Assembly (NCBI GenBank): GCA_001796415.1
Contig: MGML01000119.1
Location: 1-5,253, forward strand
Reading direction: 5' to 3'
Origin: Chloroflexi bacterium RBG_13_46_14
GTDB taxonomy: Bacteria; Chloroflexota; Dehalococcoidia; Dehalococcoidales; UBA2162
Length of the DNA stretch: 5,253 bases
Position 1 is the first letter of the stretch, and every line of letters starts with the position of its first letter. The position numbers were made by a program, and so were the translations under genes. Of the stretch, positions 1 to 5,253 are shown piece by piece. The notes below the pieces were generated by a model. The model had not been told where the DNA came from and did no database searches. It was given only the letters and a program-made list of their open reading frames with translations.

Positions 1-46
1 TGAGTTCCGTGCTGTGCACCAGGTGTCCGTACTTTGATTCAGCCAT
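1..46 (-). CDS. Start of an unidentified protein (5' end only)
   Basis: The minus strand opens an ATG at 46 and reads MAESKYGHLVHSTEL before leaving the window, giving 15 complete codons. A good ribosome binding site (AAGGAG, 6 nt before the ATG) supports a real translation start. The gene lies 65 bases downstream of the carboxylesterase stop on the same strand, with no convincing terminator between them, so the two are probably co-transcribed. No signal peptide is apparent in the visible residues: they are polar and begin with Ala-Glu-Ser-Lys. Fifteen residues are too few to name a family and I do not recognise it. Confidence is in the presence of a gene, not in its function. Confidence 0.62.
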   Translation of the reverse strand, partial: MAESKYGHLVHSTEL

Positions 47-52
47 AATGTA

Positions 53-58
53 CTCCTT
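53..58 (-). promoter_or_regulatory. Ribosome binding site of the 1-46 gene
   Basis: On the minus strand the motif AAGGAG lies 6 nt before the ATG at 46. It is the main support for calling the truncated gene at the left edge and for its start codon. Confidence 0.65.
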
Positions 59-111
59 ACAAAAAGTCAGCTCTTTTCAACCTTGTTATGAACGAAGATA
101 ATATTTGTTTT

Positions 112-1704
112 TCATGCTCCTCCTGTGTTTTCATCTATTGCTTCTTCTACCCGGATTTCACCGGTAAAGAAGTCAGGTATCTCATCCCAGGCCCGGCGTT
201 CCTCGTCATATGGTGCATCTTCCAGTCGTGATTCTTCTCCGAAAACCATTGTCGTCCTGTTCTGACCGTAGGGCAGCCATGCGCCGAGGCTTTCACAGGA
301 CGGATCTCCGGTCCGCGCAAATGCCAGCCAGGCATCCTGCATATTAGTCGAAAGCCTCTCGGTGGCCGGACCGGATCCGTGAAACTCAGGGACATACGTC
401 CCGAAAACAAAGCCGATATCCAGTGAATGACAGGCGCCCAGCGTTCCGCCAAGAGCCGGAGACTTCCAGGTAAACAGGTAATTATAGGTAGACGGATTAT
501 GCCGTGTCTGGGCATCCACTACCTTCAGACAGGGCATCCGGAACATCCGGTCGGTCTGTATTGCTTTGAATATTTCAGGAGCGCTGGTGCACATTCCTCG
601 CGCTGACCGGGCAGCCCGATAGGCTTCGACCAGTCCGTATGCGTATTCTGACGGCAGGTAGTAATCAAGTCGTCTGAGAAGACCTGTCTCGTTTAAATCC
701 GGCAGTCTGGTATCCATCATACAGAGAAGTGTCCACTCCTCCAGGTTCGTTCCGGCAATAATTTGTACCCCTGCGCCTGCACCTTTCTTGATCAGTTCAT
801 AAGGTATATCCGGAATGATTTTTCCGTCGATAACCGGCGCGGTTACCGTGATCCGCATCTCTTCTTCCTCTTTTCGCGCGAACTGTCTTTTCAGTTCCTG
901 GTTTGCTTCGAGAAGCTCATCAACCGACAGGTTCAGCATAGCGTCGGTATCCTCCGGTTTCAGACCGAAATATTCGAGGAGTTTACCGGAAAGCATAATC
1001 CCGGCATCCAGTAGAGAAACGGTACTCCCGACACCGCTCTGGAGAATCGCTTTATGAAAAAGTCCCCGCGCTTCCGGCATCGCCAGGAGACAACCGATAC
1101 TCATTGCACCCGCTGATTCACCGAACACCGTCACGTTATCAGGGTCACCCCCGAACACTGAAATGTTATCACGGACCCAGCGTAAAGCGGCAACCTGATC
1201 GAGCAAACCCTCATTACCGGAAGAAGGTATTCTGCCGCCGGTAATCTCATCCAGGTTGAGGAAACCCAACAGTCCAAGGCGATAATTTATGCTGACAACA
1301 ACCACATCTCCGCGCGACGCCAGCTTCACTCCGTCCGAGAGAGGTTCCGACCCGGAACCCATATTGAAGGCTCCACCATGTATCCATACCATTACCGGCC
1401 TGCGCGCGTCATCGAGCCCCGGACTCCAGATATTCAAATAGAGGCAGCCCTCGGACTGCCGCTGCGGGATACGTATCATATCGAGTGCCGGGTTGGGTAA
1501 TATTGTCTGAGGAGCGATGGGGCTAAACTCTGTAGCAGGGCGAATGCCGTTCCATGATACAGGTGGTTGCGGAGGCATCCATCGAAGACTGCCGACCGGC
1601 GGTGCCGCGTAAGGGACTCCCTTGAATGTATACAAGCCCTCGAGGTACGTTCCCTCTACTTTACCTGATACGGTTTCAGCGACTGTTTCCGATTTCCCGA
1701 CCAT
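112..1704 (-). CDS. Type B carboxylesterase (alpha/beta hydrolase, para-nitrobenzyl esterase-like)
   Basis: Hydrolyses carboxylic esters, with a serine nucleophile in an alpha/beta-hydrolase fold. The 530 residues match the usual length of bacterial type B carboxylesterases. Visible landmarks in order are the N-terminal GTYLEGLYTFKGVPYAAPPVG segment with the FKGVPYA motif (about 19-38), EGCLYLNIW (85-93, the family's second signature, here Gly where Asp is common), the oxyanion-hole HGGAFNMGSG (109-118), the nucleophile elbow FGESAGA with Ser197, the acid Glu323 in GTNLEEW, and His426 in GACHSLDIGFVFG. The triad is complete, so the enzyme should be active. No signal peptide is seen, which suggests a cytoplasmic location. 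The ATG at 1704 is preceded by GAAAGGGG six bases upstream, which fixes the start. A promoter lies at 1755-1783. Substrate cannot be deduced: relatives act on p-nitrobenzyl esters, carbamates and other xenobiotic or natural esters. Family call very sure, substrate unknown. Confidence 0.97.
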   Translation of the reverse strand: MVGKSETVAETVSGKVEGTYLEGLYTFKGVPYAAPPVGSLRWMPPQPPVSWNGIRPATEFSPIAPQTILPNPALDMIRIPQRQSEGCLYLNIWSPGLDDARRPVMVWIHGGAFNMGSGSEPLSDGVKLASRGDVVVVSINYRLGLLGFLNLDEITGGRIPSSGNEGLLDQVAALRWVRDNISVFGGDPDNVTVFGESAGAMSIGCLLAMPEARGLFHKAILQSGVGSTVSLLDAGIMLSGKLLEYFGLKPEDTDAMLNLSVDELLEANQELKRQFARKEEEEMRITVTAPVIDGKIIPDIPYELIKKGAGAGVQIIAGTNLEEWTLLCMMDTRLPDLNETGLLRRLDYYLPSEYAYGLVEAYRAARSARGMCTSAPEIFKAIQTDRMFRMPCLKVVDAQTRHNPSTYNYLFTWKSPALGGTLGACHSLDIGFVFGTYVPEFHGSGPATERLSTNMQDAWLAFARTGDPSCESLGAWLPYGQNRTTMVFGEESRLEDAPYDEERRAWDEIPDFFTGEIRVEEAIDENTGGA

Positions 1705-1754
1705 AAGTATCCCCTTTCAGCTTTAAAGGTCATCACAGTGAAACCTGCTTAGAC

Positions 1755-1783
1755 ACTTTAATCGGGAATACAAGCCTTGTCAA
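1755..1783 (-). promoter_or_regulatory. Sigma-70-like promoter of the carboxylesterase
   Basis: Read on the minus strand, a perfect -35 box TTGACA (1778-1783) is followed by exactly 17 bases and the -10 box TAAAGT (1755-1760, four of six consensus bases). Transcription would start near 1748 and give a leader of roughly 45 bases that contains the esterase ribosome binding site. Position, orientation and spacing all fit. Confidence 0.6.
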
Positions 1784-1951
1784 GAAAATACGGAGTAGAT
1801 ATACCGAAAATGAGATGGAAATGAAAATGGCCGGGATTTCTGTGTTATGGAACTACACAACAAACCCGACCGGGAGAAGCGGGTGCTGGATCTCCGCAGC
1901 TCATAAACGCTTAAATACCAACCATACGTCCGCTTCAGTCAGCTTTCCGAC

Positions 1952-1973
1952 TAGAGTTCATTATATGACTCTA
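1952..1973. repeat. Interrupted inverted repeat
   Basis: TAGAG-T-TCAT, TAT, ATGA-CTCTA forms nine base pairs around a three-base centre, with one unpaired T in the left arm. GAC and GTC flank the arms at slightly different distances. It could be an operator between the two divergent genes or simply chance in AT-rich DNA. No T-run follows on either strand, so it is not an intrinsic terminator. Confidence 0.3.
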
Positions 1974-1989
1974 TCGTCAAGCCGGCATC

Positions 1990-2049
1990 TTAATGAATCG
2001 TCGAGGAAAGTTCCTTCAATTCATCAGTTAAATCATAATCGAAACCCAT
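1990..2049 (-). pseudogene. Possible remnant of an acyl-CoA dehydrogenase N-terminus
   Basis: The minus strand reads ATG at 2049 to TAA at 1990 as MGFDYDLTDELKELSSTIH. This resembles the beginning of many acyl-CoA dehydrogenases (pattern M-x-F-x-(L/F)-T-(D/E)-E-x-x-x-L-x-x-x-(V/I), ahead of an Arg-rich helix). After the stop the same frame meets more stops and no recognisable continuation. No Shine-Dalgarno sequence precedes the ATG. It may be a decayed gene start or coincidence. The resemblance rests on 19 residues and could not be checked by search. Confidence 0.2.
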
Positions 2050-2061
2050 AAATTGTGTCAA
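2032..2061 (-). promoter_or_regulatory. Near-consensus sigma-70-like promoter, minus strand
   Basis: On the minus strand TTGACA (2056-2061) is followed by 18 bases and TATGAT (2032-2037), matching 11 of 12 consensus positions. This is the closest match to consensus in the intergenic region. Transcription would start near 2025, giving either a second promoter with a leader of about 320 bases for the esterase or an independent short RNA. It overlaps the possible acyl-CoA dehydrogenase remnant; if that remnant were a real gene its start would lie inside the promoter, so the two readings compete. Confidence 0.4.
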
Positions 2062-2162
2062 GTCTGTAGTATTTTTAGAAATTTTACCAAATTCCGTATC
2101 ATAATTTTCACATTATCCTGTTATTTTAAAACTTAAGTCTTCCCTATAACGATTGGATTATC

Positions 2163-2214
2163 ATCTTTGGTTTGAAACCAGTTCGATGCGAGGATTACCA
2201 ACGAACTCAAAGAT
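2163..2214. repeat. Compound inverted repeat with nested palindrome
   Basis: ATCTTTG (2163-2169) and AGTTCG (2180-2185) on the left pair with the uninterrupted right arm CGAACT then CAAAGAT (2202-2214), giving 7 plus 6 base pairs. The ten bases inserted between the left halves form part of a second palindrome, TGGTTT-G-AAACCA (2168-2180). The element ends ten bases before the -35 box of the plus-strand promoter, where an activator or repressor site could sit. As RNA it would form a branched stem, but the promoter seen here lies downstream of it, so it would not be in that transcript. Function unknown. Confidence 0.35.
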
Positions 2215-2224
2215 TCCGGTATTA

Positions 2225-2253
2225 TTGACAAATAGCTTTGGAATGACTACACT
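2225..2253 (+). promoter_or_regulatory. Sigma-70-like promoter of the substrate-binding protein
   Basis: A perfect TTGACA (2225-2230) is followed by 17 bases and TACACT (2248-2253, four of six consensus bases). The predicted start near 2260 would make a 5' leader of about 260 bases before the lipoprotein ATG, unusually long for a simple transport gene. Confidence 0.5.
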
Positions 2254-2286
2254 GTAGCCATCTGGAATCTACTTTGAGAGCTGTAT

Positions 2287-2385
2287 ATGATGAATAATCG
2301 GCACATGAAATCGCCTGAGGTGACAGCGGTTTTTAGTGCCATTTATTATTTCCATAACGGCTTATCATTTGTTTTATCAGGCTGA
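2287..2385 (+). CDS. Doubtful 32-residue open frame in the leader
   Basis: ATG at 2287 to TGA at 2385 encodes 32 residues beginning MMNNRHMKSPE and ending in a moderately hydrophobic stretch (AVFSAIYYFHNGLSFVLSG). Only a weak GAGAG-type ribosome binding site precedes it. It falls inside the predicted leader of the binding-protein mRNA. The same frame upstream (2176-2286) is open except for TAG at 2233 and TGA at 2275, so the stretch could also be a worn coding remnant. I recognise no family and think chance is most likely. Confidence 0.12.
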   Translation: MMNNRHMKSPEVTAVFSAIYYFHNGLSFVLSG

Positions 2386-2414
2386 GCTACCCGAAACACG
2401 AGGAGGTGATGCCT

Positions 2415-2450
2415 ATGGAGTCTGGAGATCCAGTTCATCGTAATCGATGA
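2415..2450 (+). CDS. Possible 11-residue leader peptide upstream of the binding protein
   Basis: ATG GAG... to TGA encodes MESGDPVHRNR. It is preceded by AGGAGGTGAT (2401-2410), an uninterrupted ten-base match to the canonical anti-Shine-Dalgarno sequence, with AGGAGG 8 nt before the ATG. That is an ideal distance and a stronger site than that of the main gene. The stop codon lies inside the right arm of an inverted repeat (2433-2452), so ribosomes finishing the peptide would cover or open that hairpin. This arrangement resembles translation-coupled leader control, but the peptide has no run of one amino acid and no terminator hairpin follows, so classical attenuation is unlikely. Alternatively the strong site is a leftover from a lost gene start. 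Confidence 0.35.
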   Translation: MESGDPVHRNR

Positions 2451-2452
2451 AC
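2433..2452 (+). repeat. Perfect 8-bp inverted repeat with TAAT centre
   Basis: GTTCATCG and CGATGAAC flank TAAT without mismatches. In the mRNA leader this is an 8-bp hairpin with a four-base loop; as DNA it is a 20-bp dyad of operator size. A competing short hairpin CTGGA-GA-TCCAG (2423-2434) overlaps its left edge, so the two could be mutually exclusive. There is no following U-run, so it is not an intrinsic terminator. Confidence 0.45.
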
Positions 2453-2479
2453 CTGAAATGTTGTAAAAAACCAACCAAT

Positions 2480-2493
2480 CGGATTTCGATCCG
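2480..2493 (+). repeat. Small hairpin with TTCG tetraloop before the lipoprotein ribosome binding site
   Basis: CGGAT-TTCG-ATCCG forms a perfect 5-bp stem closed by a UUCG loop in RNA, a sequence known for forming compact loops (most stable with a C-G closing pair; here it is U-A). It ends 11 bases before GAGGAGG, leaving the ribosome binding site free. It may stabilise the mRNA or shape initiation. Confidence 0.35.
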
Positions 2494-2504
2494 CTGTGCT
2501 GAAT

Positions 2505-2511
2505 GAGGAGG
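2505..2511 (+). promoter_or_regulatory. Ribosome binding site of the substrate-binding protein
   Basis: GAGGAGG lies 10 nt before the ATG at 2522. The same eight bases GAGGAGGT also occur at 2400-2407, ahead of the 11-codon frame, so the leader has two strong initiation sites about 105 bases apart. Confidence 0.75.
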
Positions 2512-2521
2512 TTTACTATTT

Positions 2522-4264
2522 ATGATAAAAAAAGTTGTATGGTTACTCGTGAGCTGCTTGATGGTATTAACGTTGATAATATCATCATGCGGCGGAGGTG
2601 AAGAAGAAAAAGAAGAGGAAGAGGAAACAGGAGTATCTCCGGAAACGCCCAAGATAGGCGGTACCATTATATCAACCGGGGGTGATATCAGCCCTATTGA
2701 CCCTACTACTGCCCAGGCAATCCGTGTAGGGCATATGCAGTACACCAGTAACGAACTTATCCAGGGAGACTGGGAAAAAGGTCCCGCCGGCACCGGAGAG
2801 ACTGCCATGGATTGGGGCTTTCTTGGCGATATCTCATTACTCTCAGGAGAGCTATGTGAAAACTGGGAACTGCCCGATGATAAGACCATTATCTACAATA
2901 TTCGAGAAGGAATTCACTACCAGGACAGGACACCGGCAAATGGCCGCGAATTGACTGCCGAAGATGTTGTCTGGAATATCGATTACCAGTTCAATTACGA
3001 AGGTTGCTGGCAGGCGATGTCCTACCCGCCGGGCAACTCAAGAAGACCGACATCATGGCAGGCACTTGATAAATATACTGTTGAAGTAAAGGTTCCGGCA
3101 GGCGCCCAGGCAATCATGCTGCTGGAAATCGGAGATAATCTTTATACCAACCCGCCTGAATGCTGGACAGAAGGTGACGGATGGCAGGACTGGTCGGAAG
3201 TTGTCGGCTCAGGACCGTTTGTATTGAGTGATTATGTTGTCGGCAGTTCGATTACGTATACCAAGCATCCGAATTACTTCGAGTTCGATCCGCTGAATCC
3301 GAAATATCGATTACCCTATATCGACACCTTGAAACTATTGATTATTCCAGACAGGTCATCACTCCTGGCATCCTTCCGAACAGGTCAGATTGATGTAATG
3401 AGGGGTTTCGGCTCGGCCAACATCGAGGAAGCCGAAGACGTGATGAAACGGTGTCCGGATGTGCTGTATCATAAGAGGCTGGGCAACGCCAGTGTAGCCG
3501 GTATGAGAATTGATAAACCCGAGCTTCCCTTCTATGACCTGAGGGTACGACAGGCAATGAACCTGGCGATCAACCAGGAGGAAATACTTAACGACTACCT
3601 CAAAGGCCAGGGAGTGCTCGTAGGCTACCCCTATATCCCAAGTTTTGAAAAATTCTATACTCCACTGGAGGAGATGCCCGAAGAAGTTAAAATGCTCTAC
3701 GAGTATGATCCGGAAAGAGCCAAGGAATTATTAACTGAGGCAGGTTATCCTGATGGATTTAAAACAACGATCGCTTGCAGTTCAACTGCCGCCGACGAAG
3801 TATCGATGCTGAAAGCCTACCTTGAAGCGGTCGGAATCAACATGGAAATCCAGACAATGGAAGGCGGTGCTTTCTTCGGACTGTGGGCAGGAAGAGGGCA
3901 TGAGGAGATGATTTATGCTCCTCTTGTCGGACTCTGGGCTCCTTTCGAACAACTCTGTACCAAGACAGGTATGTACTCCAACGTAGCCTACATCGACGAC
4001 CCGTATTACGAAGAAGTTGGCAAAGTTATCGGCGCGGACATGGCAAAGAACCCGGATAAATATTTCAAGACCATGAAAGAAGCCGGTGTCTACGAACTGG
4101 CTTCAGCCTGGGGTATCTGGTTCCCGGCAAGATACTCGTTTAATATGTGGTGGCCCTGGCTGCAGAATTTCCACGGTGTAAGCTGGGGAGGCTGGGCAAA
4201 TACGGAAGACCTGTATAAGTACTTCTGGATCGATGAAGATATGAAAGCTTCTATGGGATACTAA
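2522..4264 (+). CDS. ABC transporter substrate-binding lipoprotein, family 5 (SBP_bac_5, peptide/oligopeptide type)
   Basis: An extracytoplasmic receptor expected to bind a peptide or other small organic solute and deliver it to an ABC importer. The 580 residues start with a lipoprotein signal (MIKK, hydrophobic 5-20, lipobox I-S-S-C with Cys23), then a flexible acidic tether of glycines and glutamates (24-35). Family hallmarks follow: LCENWELPDDKTIIYNIREG (111-130) and LTAEDVVWNIDY (144-155), VGSGPFVLSDY (228-238) with HPNYFEFD (249-256), FRTGQIDVMRGF (285-296), DLRVRQAMNLAINQEEI (339-355), and YDPERAKELLTEAGYPDGF (395-413). The C-terminus is tryptophan-rich: seven Trp between 530 and 558, including NMWWPW. 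Length and architecture are complete. A strong ribosome binding site supports the start. It is followed by its own terminator and a convergent gene, so no permease or ATPase gene is in its transcript; partners must be encoded elsewhere or upstream genes have been lost. Family sure, ligand unknown. Confidence 0.95.
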   Translation: MIKKVVWLLVSCLMVLTLIISSCGGGEEEKEEEEETGVSPETPKIGGTIISTGGDISPIDPTTAQAIRVGHMQYTSNELIQGDWEKGPAGTGETAMDWGFLGDISLLSGELCENWELPDDKTIIYNIREGIHYQDRTPANGRELTAEDVVWNIDYQFNYEGCWQAMSYPPGNSRRPTSWQALDKYTVEVKVPAGAQAIMLLEIGDNLYTNPPECWTEGDGWQDWSEVVGSGPFVLSDYVVGSSITYTKHPNYFEFDPLNPKYRLPYIDTLKLLIIPDRSSLLASFRTGQIDVMRGFGSANIEEAEDVMKRCPDVLYHKRLGNASVAGMRIDKPELPFYDLRVRQAMNLAINQEEILNDYLKGQGVLVGYPYIPSFEKFYTPLEEMPEEVKMLYEYDPERAKELLTEAGYPDGFKTTIACSSTAADEVSMLKAYLEAVGINMEIQTMEGGAFFGLWAGRGHEEMIYAPLVGLWAPFEQLCTKTGMYSNVAYIDDPYYEEVGKVIGADMAKNPDKYFKTMKEAGVYELASAWGIWFPARYSFNMWWPWLQNFHGVSWGGWANTEDLYKYFWIDEDMKASMGY

Positions 4265-4279
4265 GTCTGATATGAAGTG

Positions 4280-4315
4280 AAATAAAGGCGGACGATTGTC
4301 CGCCTTTATTTTTTT
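4280..4315 (+). terminator. Strong intrinsic terminator of the substrate-binding protein gene
   Basis: AAATAAAGGCGGAC (4280-4293), loop GATT, and GTCCGCCTTTATTT (4298-4311) form a perfect 14-bp stem; the T-run continues to 4315. It begins 15 bases after the lipoprotein stop codon. The A-rich left base of the stem gives a TTTATTT tract on the other strand, so it may also stop the convergent VOC gene, which ends 21 bases to the right. As a minus-strand terminator it would be weaker. Confidence 0.93.
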
Positions 4316-4336
4316 CTGATGTGTATGCAGGTATTA

Positions 4337-5253
4337 TTATTTTCCTGCCTGTACCAGCTTTATCATCAGATTACCTACCTTGCGCGTATCGAAATAGGCG
4401 AAAGCGTCACCGCTTTCAAGTTCCCCGCTCAGAACTACTTCGACTCCTTTATACTCCAGCCTTGACGTCTCTTTTTCAAGGTCCTCTACTGAAAAATCAA
4501 GGCTGTAAACACCTTCACCCCTCCCGGTCAGACATTCTCCGTAGGCAGTCTCTCCTTCAAGCGGCTGGACGAATTCGTAACCTATCGTTCCTACCATTGC
4601 CTTCCTGGTTCTTGCCTGTACCGCGAACCCGGGTAACGAAGCGCTGTCGATCATCACTTCGGGATAAACCTCGGCTATTCCCAGCGATTGATAGTATTCC
4701 ACTGCCTTATCAAGGTCTCTGGTCGCTACGCCCATGCCAAGAAATTTCCAGTCGTTTACCATGGGATGCGCCCGGTTGTGCGCCTGCCAGGTTTTGTGCT
4801 GCTTTCCAGCCGGAGGCCTGAAAGAAAGCCATATCTTGCCGTATTTCCCGGTTTCCAGGTAATTCTCGACTATTTTCCCTTCCTGTTCCAGGCTCATAAC
4901 AATATCAGTACCTTTCTCAACCAGCAGAGAAGTCTCTTTCTCAGGGTCGGGAACATTGTAACAAACGTGACTTATCCCTTCGCCGCAGTCTTTGAAGAAA
5001 TCATCGTTGAAACCGTCACCTTTTGGGCGACCGAGAATACACTCTATCACCAGTGAACCCATCTGGATGTTTTCTATTATCCTGTTGACGTTTACTCTTT
5101 TACCGGTTCCCGGTCTTGGACGATTATTGCGAGGTTTACCGTAAACCGTCATAGTTGTTGGTAACGATTCTTCTTCAGGTGAACCGGGAACAGGCCAGAC
5201 CGCGTTCGGGCTTAACGGACCTATATCCACTCCTATACCCAGGGACGGATAAT
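4337..5253 (-). CDS. Tandem VOC (glyoxalase/bleomycin-resistance fold) domain protein, 5' end outside window
   Basis: 304 residues are visible, counted from the Tyr codon at 5249-5251. The frame stays open to the right edge, where YPSLGIG copies the internal YYQSLGI, so the true start is upstream; the GTG at 5230 is not a credible start. Two VOC domains, each made of paired modules, can be seen: domain 1 (1 to about 147; second half begins GEGISHVCYNVPDPEKE) and domain 2 (about 166-302; WKFLGMGVATRDLDKAVEYYQSLGI, then GEGVYSLDFSVEDLEKE). Relatives include methylmalonyl-CoA epimerase, glyoxalase I and extradiol dioxygenases, which bind a metal through His/Glu. Domain 1 keeps Glu70 (VIECI) and His95 (ISHVCY) but has Ser143 at the last ligand position. 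In domain 2 the positions read Gly172, Glu226, Ser250 and Lys298, so only one ligand remains. Domain 1 may be catalytic and domain 2 structural. Soluble, convergent with the lipoprotein gene; exact reaction unknown. Confidence 0.88.
   Translation of the reverse strand, partial: YPSLGIGVDIGPLSPNAVWPVPGSPEEESLPTTMTVYGKPRNNRPRPGTGKRVNVNRIIENIQMGSLVIECILGRPKGDGFNDDFFKDCGEGISHVCYNVPDPEKETSLLVEKGTDIVMSLEQEGKIVENYLETGKYGKIWLSFRPPAGKQHKTWQAHNRAHPMVNDWKFLGMGVATRDLDKAVEYYQSLGIAEVYPEVMIDSASLPGFAVQARTRKAMVGTIGYEFVQPLEGETAYGECLTGRGEGVYSLDFSVEDLEKETSRLEYKGVEVVLSGELESGDAFAYFDTRKVGNLMIKLVQAGK

Larger units (their letters stand above)
1705..2521. other. Long divergent intergenic region (regulatory, AT-rich)
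   Basis: About 817 bases separate the divergent esterase and binding-protein starts. The part from about 2030 to 2380 is visibly more AT-rich than the flanking genes. It contains two minus-strand promoter-like sequences (1755-1783, 2032-2061), one plus-strand promoter-like sequence (2225-2253), inverted repeats (1952-1973, 2163-2214, 2433-2452, 2480-2493), an 11-codon open frame with a strong ribosome binding site, and a possible short coding remnant (1990-2049, minus). Between about 1784 and 1950 I see nothing specific. No tRNA or transposase was recognised. The length and structure suggest either complex regulation or a lost gene. Confidence 0.8.

Noticed and set aside
62..78. Weak inverted repeat AAAAG...CTTTT between the esterase and the left-edge gene
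   Set aside because: Only a 5-bp A-T-dominated stem; too weak to be called a terminator.
147..1057. Open frames of 80-122 codons within the esterase gene (minus 147-515, plus 763-1014, plus 815-1057)
   Set aside because: They lie inside a complete, motif-rich carboxylesterase in other frames and have no family features of their own.
1815..2051. 78-codon open frame on the plus strand in the intergenic region
   Set aside because: No clear ribosome binding site at a proper distance, composition rich in Ser/Asn/His/Arg with no recognisable domain, and it overlaps minus-strand promoter-like signals. Treated as chance.
2150..2220. tRNA-like impression from GGTTTGAAACC and GTTCGA
   Set aside because: No 7-bp acceptor stem, anticodon arm or correct T-arm could be arranged; the pairing fits the compound inverted repeat instead.
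2413..2889. 158-codon minus-strand open frame
   Set aside because: Antisense to the start of the lipoprotein gene. Its Ser-rich run is the reverse reading of the poly-Glu tether, and it has no family features.
3342..3557. 71-codon minus-strand open frame inside the binding-protein gene
   Set aside because: Antisense shadow without family features.
4327..4348. GCAGG...CCTGC hairpin over the VOC stop codon
   Set aside because: A 5-bp stem with a 12-base loop and no T-run in the needed direction; probably chance next to the real terminator.
4321..5056. Plus-strand open frames of 166 and 122 codons opposite the VOC gene
   Set aside because: Antisense shadows of a gene with clear domain motifs; the translations show no family features.

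Overview
The window looks like a piece of an uncultivated bacterial chromosome of intermediate GC content. The best hint of origin is the substrate-binding lipoprotein. Its signal peptide ends at a lipobox cysteine followed by a Gly/Glu-rich tether, and its C-terminus is tryptophan-rich. From memory this style is common in Chloroflexota (Dehalococcoidia/SAR202-type metagenomic genomes). That placement is an inference and no marker gene is present to confirm it.

Layout: positions 1-46 hold the first 15 codons of an unidentified minus-strand gene. Positions 112-1704 (minus) hold a complete type B carboxylesterase with an intact Ser-Glu-His triad, transcribed towards the 1-46 gene and probably with it. 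An AT-rich divergent intergenic region of about 820 bases follows (1705-2521). It has a good sigma-70-like promoter for the esterase, a second near-consensus minus-strand promoter, and a promoter pointing towards the binding protein. It also has several inverted repeats and a roughly 260-nt 5' leader that carries an 11-codon open frame behind a perfect Shine-Dalgarno sequence. Positions 2522-4264 (plus) encode a complete family 5 (dipeptide/oligopeptide type) ABC substrate-binding lipoprotein, closed by a textbook intrinsic terminator (4280-4315). Positions 4337-5253 (minus) encode a convergent VOC/glyoxalase-fold protein with two VOC domains. Its reading frame runs off the right edge, so its start lies outside the window.

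How the genes fit together: the esterase could hydrolyse ester or amide substrates in the cytoplasm, and the lipoprotein could capture small molecules outside the membrane for an ABC importer. The VOC protein is of a kind often found with acyl-CoA or aromatic catabolism. The neighbourhood is therefore compatible with uptake and breakdown of organic compounds, but nothing in the sequence ties the three to one substrate. No permease or ATPase genes accompany the binding protein. No tRNA, rRNA, CRISPR array, insertion sequence or phage gene was seen. I found no convincing new multi-gene system; the most interesting material is the structured regulatory DNA between 1990 and 2521.
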